From Megalonaias nervosa (Eukaryota > Mollusca > Bivalvia > Unionida > Unionidae): a stretch of DNA of 64,000 nt. The stretch lies in contig JAECUM010003192.1 in NCBI GenBank assembly GCA_016617855.1, forward strand, positions 29,130 to 93,129, written 5' to 3'. A model generated the notes under the pieces. The model made no database searches and was not told where the DNA came from. It saw nothing but the letters and a program-made list of their open reading frames with translations. Within the stretch, counting starts at the first letter, position 1, and each line of letters opens with the position of its first letter. The translations under genes and the position numbers were made by a program. This document shows, piece by piece, positions 9,734 to 20,261 of this stretch.

Positions 9734-10717
9734 TTAAGTAGGTGGTAGTTTAGCGACTAATTCAAGACACCAATTGTACAGCGAGCCTACGGTTTTTTCT
9801 TCGGGTTCCACCACAAATGTTTCCTCGTTGTTTTGATCCAGTACTACTAACACAGATCCAGAAGATCCAGTTAGTGGATAACGCCGTGAAATTGTGGTAG
9901 ATATTGTAAATGTTGTAGCGCCGAGTACTGAGAACCTGTATATACCGGTAACCTCAGTGCGATGTTTGATGGATTTATTAAGTGGTGTCCATAATGCTGA
10001 TCCAGACGATGCTGCATGTACTACACCATCGGTGATCTTTTTGATTTCAGAGAGTTTAATATCGATAACCGCTGGATTTCCAAAAAATTCATTAATAGCT
10101 CTATTTGTGTTTCTACGAAAATTTACAAACGTTTGTAGGTGAGTAGAAAAGTCAGATTTAAATGTGGCCAATCCATCACTGATTGTCATTAACGACGTCA
10201 TTATCGGGATGTTGCTATTGTCGACGTATTTCTTCGTTGCAGCGTCATCGTTTGATTCTGGTTCTCCAAGACCAGTAATTTTATTATTAACCATATTGAG
10301 AGAACCAGTCGTTGTATCATCGGCGGTTAGTAAACGATCATCAATCTCAGTTCTGTTTGTGGCGTTGTTGCTGTCTACGTATCTTTTTGTTGCCACATCA
10401 TCGTCTGATTTTGGTTCTTTCACATTGGTAATTGTATTGTTACTCATGCTGAGATCGCCATACATAATATCCCCAATTCTTCTGATACGTCCAGCAATTT
10501 CTCCCATAAGTGTTAAGATTGATTCATTTGAATTTTTAATTTTACCGTTTTTAGCAAATACCCCTAAGTTATCTTCGGTCGCGCCTGCATTCCGCAGAAT
10601 AATACCTGTCACCGGGATATTGCGCGTCTTTAATCGTCCTTGTTGATCCTGAGAAACAACGACTTCATTTTGGTCCACATTTGGGAGACTCAAAAGATCA
10701 GCGAGTTCTTCCTTCAC
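9734..10717 (-). CDS. Fibre-like virus structural protein (degraded 5' end)
   Basis: This is the longest frame of the block (about 327 codons). It carries two copies of a shaft-like repeat 51 residues apart (about residues 88-115 and 139-166), each with N-N-x-I-T-x-(V/L)-x-E-P-x-S-(D/N)-D-D-x-A-T-K-(K/R)-Y-V-D, a pattern seen in phage tail fibres and in fibre-like proteins of Polinton-type elements. The C-terminal half is Thr/Ser/Val-rich and probably beta-structured, consistent with a trimeric head domain. Its likely role was attachment (inference). No ATG lies in frame at the 5' end: the frame opens after a TAA near 10732, while an ATG at 10745 is in another frame and is followed by coding-like sequence (DLSNYAT), so the start has indels. 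The plus-strand frames 9894-10646 are shadows. Confidence 0.65.
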   Translation of the reverse strand: MKEELADLLSLPNVDQNEVVVSQDQQGRLKTRNIPVTGIILRNAGATEDNLGVFAKNGKIKNSNESILTLMGEIAGRIRRIGDIMYGDLSMSNNTITNVKEPKSDDDVATKRYVDSNNATNRTEIDDRLLTADDTTTGSLNMVNNKITGLGEPESNDDAATKKYVDNSNIPIMTSLMTISDGLATFKSDFSTHLQTFVNFRRNTNRAINEFFGNPAVIDIKLSEIKKITDGVVHAASSGSALWTPLNKSIKHRTEVTGIYRFSVLGATTFTISTTISRRYPLTGSSGSVLVVLDQNNEETFVVEPEEKTVGSLYNWCLELVAKLPPT

Positions 10718-10808
10718 ATCGTTGCATAGTTAGATAAGTCGCCATGTTAAGTTTTACTTAGGCGAGAAGATCTTCCGTAAATGTCCACCATTATACTTTA
10801 AGATCTGT

Positions 10809-11234
10809 TTAAAACGACGATGGACAGCTATACAGTCTACTTGTATACTCGTGCACGACCTTATGAGGTGGTATTAGGGACTTTGACACAGCCTCGAGCA
10901 CAGAGAGTACTTCACGGCCACATATTGGCGGATCGGTTATTGTCTGTATTGGTAATGATGAATACCAGATTGCAGGAATACAACGTATTCCAGTGCTCAC
11001 ATATTTTAAACATTCTTTTGATGGCGCCAACCCATACGAATCGAAATAAACAATTCCACATGGATCAGTCGTGTATGCAACCCAATGAGTACATTTTCTA
11101 GAGTTTTTATAGAGATTAATGATACCAGTTTCAACATTGTTTGGTTGTTTTGGTAATTGATTACGAATAAAAACACCGCTGAAATTTTTGAAATTTAATC
11201 GCTTAGCAGCATCAAGTAAATCAAATTTGGACAT
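10809..11234 (-). CDS. Adenain-like (adenovirus-type) cysteine protease
   Basis: A 141-residue protein from ATG 11234. It opens with the characteristic SKFDLLDAAKRLNFKNFSGV / FIRNQLPKQ start of this family, then GIINL and a catalytic-type His-Trp (THWVAY, His50). An acidic FDSYG follows (Asp65), then the nucleophile region ICG (Cys105). This is the maturation protease of adenoviruses, adintoviruses and Polintons, which cleaves capsid and core precursors. The second half of the usual CGHxC motif is changed (CGREVL). The frame is open upstream to about 11307 with no ATG; that extension continues into the preceding pVI-like gene after one base shift, so the two may once have been a single reading frame. 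Length is at the short end of the family. Confidence 0.75.
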   Translation of the reverse strand: MSKFDLLDAAKRLNFKNFSGVFIRNQLPKQPNNVETGIINLYKNSRKCTHWVAYTTDPCGIVYFDSYGLAPSKECLKYVSTGIRCIPAIWYSSLPIQTITDPPICGREVLSVLEAVSKSLIPPHKVVHEYTSRLYSCPSSF

Positions 11235-11307
11235 AGGAGGTATCAACGATGTGTCCCTGGAAGTGTTAAACCCTTTCCGTACCACGAATGGGGAGTTCCT
11301 GGCAGTC

Positions 11308-11610
11308 TTAGACCCTTTCCCATTTTTTGGAGGTCTTTATTCCTTGATCTGTTGCTTTCTTTAATGCCATCCCAGCAGCAGTTCCAACAGCACCAAGTGT
11401 AGCTGCTTTTGCAACGGCTGGGGCTGCAGCGGCTATTAACACTGGTATAGTCACAAGAAGTGGAAATATACCACTCGTCTTAGCGATGTCTTTAATGGCA
11501 CCCGCAGAAAGATTAAGTCGTACGCCGGTCTTTGATCGTTTGGCTTCATTGAAGTGCCTGAGTAGACGTTCTGACAATGATAGATTATTCGGACCACCTT
11601 TGATTTGTTC
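11308..11610 (-). pseudogene. Hydrophobic pVI/pX-like minor virion protein, broken
   Basis: The frame is open from 11610, just after a TAA, to TAA at 11308 and has no ATG; the apparent start at 11577 is TTG. It contains SERLLRHFNEAKRSKTG, then an amphipathic and strongly hydrophobic segment (IFPLLVTIPVLIAAAAPAVA, then a Gly/Ala-rich stretch) and a Lys-rich end. This matches the membrane-active minor core/capsid peptides that precede the protease in Polinton/adintovirus genomes (inference from composition and position). A separate 45-codon frame with a true ATG (11722-11585, containing RELWDKNITKIR) overlaps its 5' end and may be the original N-terminal part in another frame. Confidence 0.45.
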
Positions 11611-11737
11611 TTATTTTAGTGATATTTTTATCCCACAGTTCTCTTTTGGAACTGATTGTAGTTTTTTTTTTTTTTTTAACCTGACCAGTAATCAGACCGA
11701 CACTAACATGATGATATGACATTATAATATCATTTAA

Positions 11738-11821
11738 TTACATGTTTTCTACTGGGGCATCAATGAATCTCATTCGTCCACCAACACATTCAATTTGAAT
11801 TTTTATTTGCTGTTTGATTAT
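11738..11821 (-). pseudogene. C-terminal remnant of a further virus-like gene
   Basis: A 27-codon open frame, beginning after a TGA that touches the eIF4G splice acceptor, ends ...VGGRMRFIDAPVENM and TAA. It is short but on the same strand as the cluster, with the same composition, and 15 bases before the next ATG (11722). It may be the tail of a capsid-type gene; identity is not established. Confidence 0.25.
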
Positions 11822-11825
11822 TCAG

Positions 11826-12066
11826 CCTCCAGAGACAGCAGCCACATCACCTGTGGTAGAGAAAGAAAACAAGGATCCAAATGACGGTACCAAAGACCAA
11901 GACAAGGTCATTGCTACGGAAACGACCCCACCAGCACCTATTGTGGATGAGGAAGTTGTGGATACAGTGGATATTAACATTGAGAATGTGGACAGTAGTG
12001 ATGTGAGCTTAGTTGTCGGAAAGGAGAAGAATAAAACGCTGAAGCTGAAATACAAGTACAAGGAAG
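11826..12066 (+). CDS. EIF4G: eIF4G exon: acidic linker before the eIF4E-binding site
   Basis: Acceptor tttgattattcag; phase 0 start, phase 1 end (G|gtagga). Encodes a Pro/Glu/Asp-rich disordered stretch ([25 protein letters not shown]) ending in the conserved LKLKYKYKE that leads into the eIF4E-binding segment. Confidence 0.9.
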
Positions 12067-15000
12067 GTAGGATGACGAACTTTATAAATTTTAATGGAAG
12101 AAAATGTGATAGTTCAGAGTTCATTTGATATTTTCTGTGCTAAAGAATGATCTGACTCATATGCCTTCACCTCTGAGAGGAATATCAAGTTTATAAACTT
12201 AATAAAATTGGTCAGTTTTAAGACAGACTTTCATTGATTGATCGCACAATTTGGCATAAACTTTGTCCAGCTGATGGCCTGATGCTGCCAGTGCAGTTGT
12301 ACATGATGTAAGCAGTGTTGAAGTAAGATGTGGTAGAAACTTTGACTTAGCTGGAAAGGGGGAAGAAGAAGAGTCATCACCAGGGCTGTACATTTTGTAC
12401 TTGCCATGAAGTCTCCCATTGAATTCTTGAATATTTGTTTTTGTATAAAACTCATATTTAGCTTAAAGTGAATAAATTGTAATTAACTAGTTAATGATAA
12501 GAATTGTAACCAGTAAGCCTTTATGTACTAGTCTCCCTTTTTGCCCCTAAGAAAATGCAACTTTGATCAAAATAAGAGCTGATATTTTGATGCTTTGAGT
12601 CTTAGAACTGTCCCAGCTCGAAGTCTTTATATTTTGACAGTATGTGGCTTTAATAAAAAAGTGCTTGTATCATTGAGCTTTCAAATTAATCCATGCCGAG
12701 TCATCACAGTTTCCACTAAGTTTATTTTGAAGGCACTTGGATGGAAACCATTTTGGATGTGAGGATTCTTTTTATGAGGCTGTAGGTTATGAACCATACT
12801 TTAAATGAAACGGTAGGTCAGTTAGTAGAGCATTGGAATTATAACCCAAGTCTAACGGATTTGGTACCTGCCTTGCAAATTAGGTCAGTCTGAGAGTGTC
12901 TCCACGGTGTCTTTGGGAAAGGCATTTTCATTGCATGATGTTGCCAGTGTGTTAAAAATGTTGCTAAAACCTGAAAAAGAAGGGGAAAAAAAGGTGGTAA
13001 AAGGACATGTTTGTAGTCTGTATTGATCTTGTTTCAGACCAGTGGTCTCCGATCAATCATGAAGGTAAAAAGCAGTATGACAGAGACTTTCCTCTACAGC
13101 TGCAAAATGCCCCGGAGTCTGCGTTGAAGCCACTTGATCTTCCAGATATCCCGGACATCATTATCGAAAAGGTAAACATTTTAGAAGTTTGAACAAAACA
13201 AAAATATTACCCTCAGACATAGTTTTAGTACCATATAGAACCTTTTCATGCCTTGTTTTGACTGCTGCATCAGTATTTACTTCTGATAAGGACCATCCTA
13301 TATCTACACCATTGTGACTCTTGAGTATGCAGATTGCTGTATATAGTTAACACATGGCCTTGTGAATTTTCTTATGGTAAGGGTACATATATCTGAAAAA
13401 TTTGATTCTGCTTTCATTCTCTAGTTGACATAATGTTACACATGTGCCATTAAAAGTAGACAAAAAGTGTATAATATAATATTTTTCTTATATAAACATT
13501 TCATTGAGAATCTTTGCATTGAAACTTATTTCTGCATTTAACAGTTGGATACAGAAGATATTTTGAAGTTGTTTGTTAATAATTCACCTAATGGTTCTGA
13601 ATTTCAATGCCAGGTTCATTGCTTGTGTGCCTGTGATTCTGATCATAATTGACAGAGTTCAGGATTGTGAGTTCACAGAAGGGTAGAGTATATGCTGCAA
13701 AGCCAAAACATTAATGCAATTGAAACTGACAGAGATAATGAAGAATTGCACAGGTTTTAATTCTTGTCGTCATTTGTTGATTTTGGACTTTGGTGTTAAA
13801 AAAGTTAATATAGGCAGCACTTTGCTGTTTGTGGATTGTCTTCCACCATATATCTCATCTGTATTTGGGTACACTGTTCTAATAGATTATGAATTGCTCT
13901 GCAAGAATGTCCCTAAACATGTTCAGTAATCGTCCCTCCTCCCCGGAATGTTCATACTGATGTGAATGAACATTTGGATTTTGGCATTTAAAGAAAGAAA
14001 ATGGCACTTTTCTGATACTTGTGAATTTGACTTTTCTGGGCAAATATAGCTATTGTTACGTATATGCAATTAAATTGCTTGTGTGCTACTTTTAAAATTC
14101 TTATTTTGTTTTAGTTTTGTTTCATTACATTTTATTGTAATGATTTAGTTTTATGGGATTCGAAATTATTTTTCAGTAATTCGATATTCTTTTTTAGTAA
14201 ATGTTGTTTATCTAAGACGTAAAACGTGTTACATGAGAACTATTTTTAGATAACCTAGTTCGTCTTGGGTTGGGAAGTTCGTAAACAGGAAGTTAAAATG
14301 ATTGGTCAGTATCAAGACCATACTTTGCTTGCATGATCACTATGTGTAAACAACGTTTGTTTATTATTGGTTCTTAATTGGGGCTACACGGGCGGACGTG
14401 ATAAATGTCTTGTAGTAAGAGAACACATGACCCATCTCGCGAGACTTGAAATGATGTTTTTGAGTTTAAATACGCATTCTTAATATCTTTCTGTCAGAGT
14501 CGTTTTAATATCTTGAAGGAACAAGGTGTATTTTTTATTTGTTGCCAGATTGTTTGTTTTTCAACTGTTTTTGGATTTAATAATTTATTCTCCTGGAAAC
14601 TCAACAAGTTGACTTTTTTTATAAAAAATTCTGAAATATATTCAGTGGACATTAATTCTGGAATTATTCGGAAACAAAAACTGTGATTCAATTGAGGAAT
14701 TGTTTGCTATTTGTACAAGGACCATATCTGGCGTCATCGCCTTCCATATTGGAACGTCGTCGAGACTTGAACCTGGATTCTATTAGAAATGTTTAGTGAT
14801 AGGACTTGTGTTTTTCATTCTTACGATTAAATTTTGGATTATATTCACAAACCGTAAGTCCTATTTTCCAATTTTTAAATTGTTTCCTAGGAAAATAAAT
14901 TATTTTGTTAAAATATACAAAGCTTGTTGACTTTACTCTTTCCTTCTGTTACATTTGTACGAGCCTACACGTAACACTATGAACATTATAATGGATGGGC

Positions 15001-18000
15001 TGTGGACAGTTTTTATTTTTCTGTTTGTTAGAGATGAGTGAAAAATGGAACACGTATAAATTCTGCATCCTTGTTTGATGGTTTAAAAAAGCATCTCCTG
15101 TTGAATGATACGCGTTATTAAATGCAATCTTTTTGAGAAGTGATGATGCCCAGAAATTTAGGTTCTGGATGAACATTCGTGTTTAGGATGAAAATAAACT
15201 ATTCATTTAACATTGTTTCATAAATGTGTATATAATTTGTGATATTTTTTCCAGCCACCTTTCCGACCTGCAAACAGAGATTTTGCAGATGGCAGCAACT
15301 TTGTGGACTTTACACCCAGATATGTTTGGTCTGGTGGTCCAAATCGGGTATGTATTGTTACCTTTACTTGACATGATTGACAGTTATGATAATTTAGTGT
15401 TATGATCTAGGTGTCTGGCAGAATCATACCTATAAAGCCAGAAATGTCCAGTTACTACCAGTTGTTGTTGATGGTAATTTATTGTAAACCAGTCTGTATG
15501 TGTTGCTCTGTTGCAAATATCTAGCTGATCGTTCCAATTTAGAAGCAGAGGTGGTTCAACTAGCATTAATGTATGGTACTGCTATGGAAGCTGGGTGAGG
15601 AAACCTATACCAGGAAGAATGTGTTAAAACATTTCAGATGACAGACCCGAACAGAAGTTGGGTTTGACTAGTTGTGTCAAATATATTGGTGAAATGTAGA
15701 AATACTTGAGAATTTGTAATAGTTTGATAGATGTTTTTTGTACCATCAGTAGTTTTCAAGGTAACTGGATTATAATTCTGTAAAAAATTTAAAAGTGTCT
15801 GAACATTTGTGGCAAATTGTCCATTCCTGGCTGTGAGAACATGAGTTTATATTCACAAAGTGTGGTGATAAAATCTGATGGCTTTCTGTTTGCAGTCAGG
15901 TGGAGCCCCACGCAGGTCGAGTGGTCAGCGAGGTAGGGGTGGTCCTGGAGGAAGTGCAACTCGGGCAAAGCACATCAACCTTTCAATACAAAAACACATT
16001 GAACTACGTCACGCCAAAGAAGCATGGAATCCTGGCCATCGAGCTGAAAAGATAGATCAGGGTGATGTGGACCTAAAGAGTGAAGTAAGTTTAACATATT
16101 GAAGGTCATACTTCATTTTTTTTAATAACTAACCCAACTCAATTAAAGGCATTTCAGTATTTTCTAAGTTAAGCAGCATAAAGGAAAAGCTTACCAAATT
16201 CCATTCTTGATTTGAATGGGTCAGTGAAAATAATTTATTCAGTATTCATATGTAAAACACTGTTCAAATCAGTAACACATAAAATATGATATACTCGCAA
16301 AAGTTGTATTGATTGTAAGTGTAGCCTGAGTTGTGGCAGAGCAATATTGGCATCTTAAACAGTGATTGTCAATCACATTCATATAACCAATAACTCAAAC
16401 TCTGAGCAATCCATAAAGCTACCAAACATCTCATTTTTGGGCAGTTGCATTGCACCAGAAATATTGTGCCTGATAATGATCTGGTGATTCAGTATATGTT
16501 GGGTTACAGAGATTACAGTACCATATGTATCCAGATGAATATACTGAAATGATTATTCCAGTACTTCTCAGAGAAAAGGTGGTGACAAGTAGTAATGTTT
16601 GCTCAGCATCACAAACTGCGCCAATATTTTTCAGGACAACTATGAAATCTTCGGTTCTGATATATAGTGGTCAGTGGATGTTCGGAAGTTTACATTTCTG
16701 ATCCCACTTAGTGGGGCAGGGGGATCAGGGTTCAGGACTTTAAAGCTGTAATATTTGTATGTATCATACATTTACAACTGACTGAAGGCTACATGTTCTA
16801 TTAGACTTGCATTAATTGATCTTAATTATTGCAAAGTTTGTTTTCATAGTGCAGTGAAAATAAAATAACTATTCTTGATCTGTGATGCAAGGCAAAGATT
16901 TTACTTTAGTGATCTAAAATTTAACTCCGGCCCAGGGAATGGGTTGATCCAGTGGAAACTAAATGTTTCATTGGCTTGTAAATTGTCAAATTGTGAAATG
17001 TGCATGAATTTGGAATATTTTACTTTGTCCATGAATGAATGATTTTTGTTTAGCCCTATGGATCCCTTGAAACAATTACTAATATTCAAATCCATACACC
17101 ACTTTTCCGTGATCTGTATAGATCATTTGCTTGTAGAACAAGATTTTCAACAAATATTATTTCTGTGGCTTATGAAAGATGACTGTTGACTTTGGTGGTT
17201 CATGGATTGTCTTTCTTACTATCGATTCTGGTTTTACCGGAATCGTTCTGATTTCAGAACCACAATTTCACATTCTAAATATCCTTTTATACCTTTTCTT
17301 TAAAACTATAATTTGATGATGTAAAAGCTGCACGGTAAACCAGATTGTTTTGAATTTTCTTTGACTCTCATAACGTGTTCATAAGGATATGAGCAAAACT
17401 GTTAGAGCATACCATCACCATATTTGTTTCCTTTGTTTCATAGAGAGCATTGCCACATTGAGGTGGCATTAAGCTAAAAGTGAAAGAATGTCAGATGACT
17501 TTAAACAATGTGAGCAACTAGATATGGCCAAGCGTAAAACAAGAATAAAAATGAAATAGAAATTGTTTGAGGAATATGCGTCAACTTACCCTGATGTAAT
17601 CAGTAAATTTCACTTTGGGTGCAAGCTATTGTTGCTGTCGGACAGTCATTATCATAAGCTGTAGAGGTCTCAATGTCATTAAGAGACATGTTTCTACTAA
17701 GAAGCACATTACTATGGCAAAAGCTGTAGAATCTAGTGTTAAAATTACTTCATCTTTCAGGACTAATGCACAATACGGTGTAATAAACGGAATTTTGTGC
17801 AGAATTTATTGTCTAACATGGACTTCCAATATCTGTAGCAGATCATGCTGAAAAACTCTTCCAAAAATGGTCACATGTCGCAAAAAGGTATGGATCTGCC
17901 AGAACCAAATGAATTAGCATCAACCCAACTCTGGGAAATAACTGCTCTAGTCAAACATCAGATTGTATAAGGAATACACATTCAAGCCTCTCTACAGATG

Positions 18001-20184
18001 CACTTGATAGTATCAAGACCGGAAAGATGACGACAGCAGTTGGTAGTTGTTATGATGTGGAGCATAGTCATGGGTTGCTAAATAAATGTATGATAATAAT
18101 ACCAAATTAGAATAATTCCAGCAATGTGAAGTGGTTAAATGCTGAAATTTGTTCGAGTTTTTTTCCTAATGCCTATAAAATTTGTATTACTGTAGGATAA
18201 AATTACAACATTGGTATTGTTTTATTTGCATGTGATTAAGAGGTGAATGATTATATATTTTCATTATTTGTGCTGATGTATTATTTGATTATGCTACAAC
18301 TGTTCCTTAATTAATGTACTATGATGTTCTCAATAAAATCAGTATATTTTAGTGAAGAAGTTTTAGCGATAAGTCTCCGTGTGAATACAATTGATAAACT
18401 GTTCTGCTAGTCCGTTGTATGATTCCTTATTTTTGGTCTCAGAAGTTGGCAGCTATGGATTTGGAATCCAGTTTGCTAAGGTTCGAAGTAAATAAACTCT
18501 TTTCAAACTTAAATGATATTTAGGAAGTGTATATTAATGCATTTTGAAATATTGTATTGATTTTTAATTTGTGCTCAACACTATAAATAGAAGGGCCAAG
18601 GAACAATTTCCTAAAAGATGATTGATGAAATGGAGCTGTTATTGCATGATCATTATAGAAGCAAATGAGGAGCTTGTTTAATATGACAAAGATGGACACT
18701 GAGATACATTTAATGTAAAGCTGAAATATACGGTGAGCAGTTTTAATCAGCTAACAGAGAAAACTACAGTCTTGTTGGAAATACATAAACACAAAATTAT
18801 TTTATTTTACAGGAGCTGTTCAAGAAGGTTCGATCTATTCTCGATAAACTTACACCACAGAAGTTCCAGACACTGGTGGCTAAGATGCAAGCACTTGAAA
18901 TTGACACTGAAGCCCGCCTCAAAAATGTGATTGACCTTGTGTTCGAAAGAGTAAGATGTTTGAACTTTATGACATGTTTTGTTATGGCTACACTGGTAAG
19001 GCCAAAAAGGGCACAGATTGTTTAATTGCTGTCCATCCATGTTAGTATTTTGTTTGTCCAAATTCGTTTTTCCACAACTGTTCAAAAAACTGATCTAATA
19101 AATGTGTAATGCAGTAAGATCTATAAAATGGTGTGTAAGTATATAGGTTTTTTTTTTTTTAAAATGTGTATATTACAATGTACTAAGCACTTCAAGTACT
19201 GGGCAAAACCATCTGAATTAGATGCACAAATCAATTTTGGGAATTTGTTTTAACCTTGGGAGGAAAATGTGCTAGGGTTGGCAACAAATAAAGGGGACAG
19301 CGAACTGGTAACATACATGCCAACCATTTCATTTCTGGCATAATGAAGATGCTTTTTTCACCAAATTGCGTTTTATGCTTGCGGCTTTTGCTTTTTTGGA
19401 TACATTGAAAAATACAAATAAAAGCAGTAAAATTGTTTTGTCATTTTTATTATCTCTTTAATTGTGCTCTTATAAATTTGAGACTATTCTGAAAATGATG
19501 ACTTGCATTATAATAGGGCAAGAGCACTTACCATATATATAAAAACTTTATATGACCCATTTTCAATAAAACAGACGAGTTTCTTCAGATTTGAACTTTT
19601 TGTCACAGATGTATTGTATTGATAAACTTACTGGACCAGTCCATACTGTTAGAGAAAATGGTCCCAGATGTTAATTTAAACGTTTTACGGGGTGAGTTGT
19701 GGATATTATATGATCATTGTTAGAGCAGATGGATGTTTTCAAGTTTCAAAACATCAGGTCAAAAAAAAGGGACACATCTGCAGTGATTTACGAAATTTTA
19801 ATGCTAGTAATGTAATATAGCTCGCCGAACACATTATTATGCTTATGTCCGATCGTCAGTTTACAATGATTCTGTGAAAGTTACACATGTGCAAGTTAAA
19901 AAAAGTTCTGAATGTAAATAATTTTCATAATTTTGTGTCTGTATTCTGGTTCTAATCCATATGGATTTTGTCCTTTGTGAGAAGAGTTTTGACCAGCTGC
20001 GGAACCACTTCAGTAGCAAGAGTGATCTTTTTCATATGTGTTATAATTTTGGCATGTATTATTTAGATTGCACATTTAGCGCCCATATTACGCATTATTT
20101 GCCACTGATGATAGCAATACTGCATGTACCTGCTGGGAGTGGTGGGGTGGGAGGTGTTATCATGTATGCTGAAGCACACTATTA

Positions 20185-20261
<77 letters not shown>

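Larger units (their letters stand above)
7956..11822 (-). mobile_element. Decayed virus-like gene block (Polinton/adintovirus type)
   Basis: Seven or eight gene remnants are packed head to tail on the minus strand with gaps of a few to about 80 bases and one 4-base overlap. In transcription order: a C-terminal remnant (11821-11738), a hydrophobic pVI/pX-like protein, an adenain-like protease, a fibre-like protein, a small membrane protein, and three unknown proteins. An adenovirus-type protease next to a lytic hydrophobic peptide is characteristic of Polintons/Mavericks and adintoviruses. At least three in-frame stops and two frameshifts show that the block is inactive. DNA polymerase, integrase, packaging ATPase and a recognisable major capsid gene are absent, so this is a fragment. 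The minisatellite at 6680-7890 lies immediately downstream and may be part of the element, but I found no clear terminal repeats or target duplication. Confidence 0.75.

Noticed and set aside
9894..10646. Plus-strand ORFs across the virus-like genes
   Set aside because: They are antisense shadows of the fibre-like gene.
11814..12128. 104-residue single-exon ORF
   Set aside because: It is the eIF4G exon 11826-12066 read into its flanking introns; splice sites and phase define the exon.
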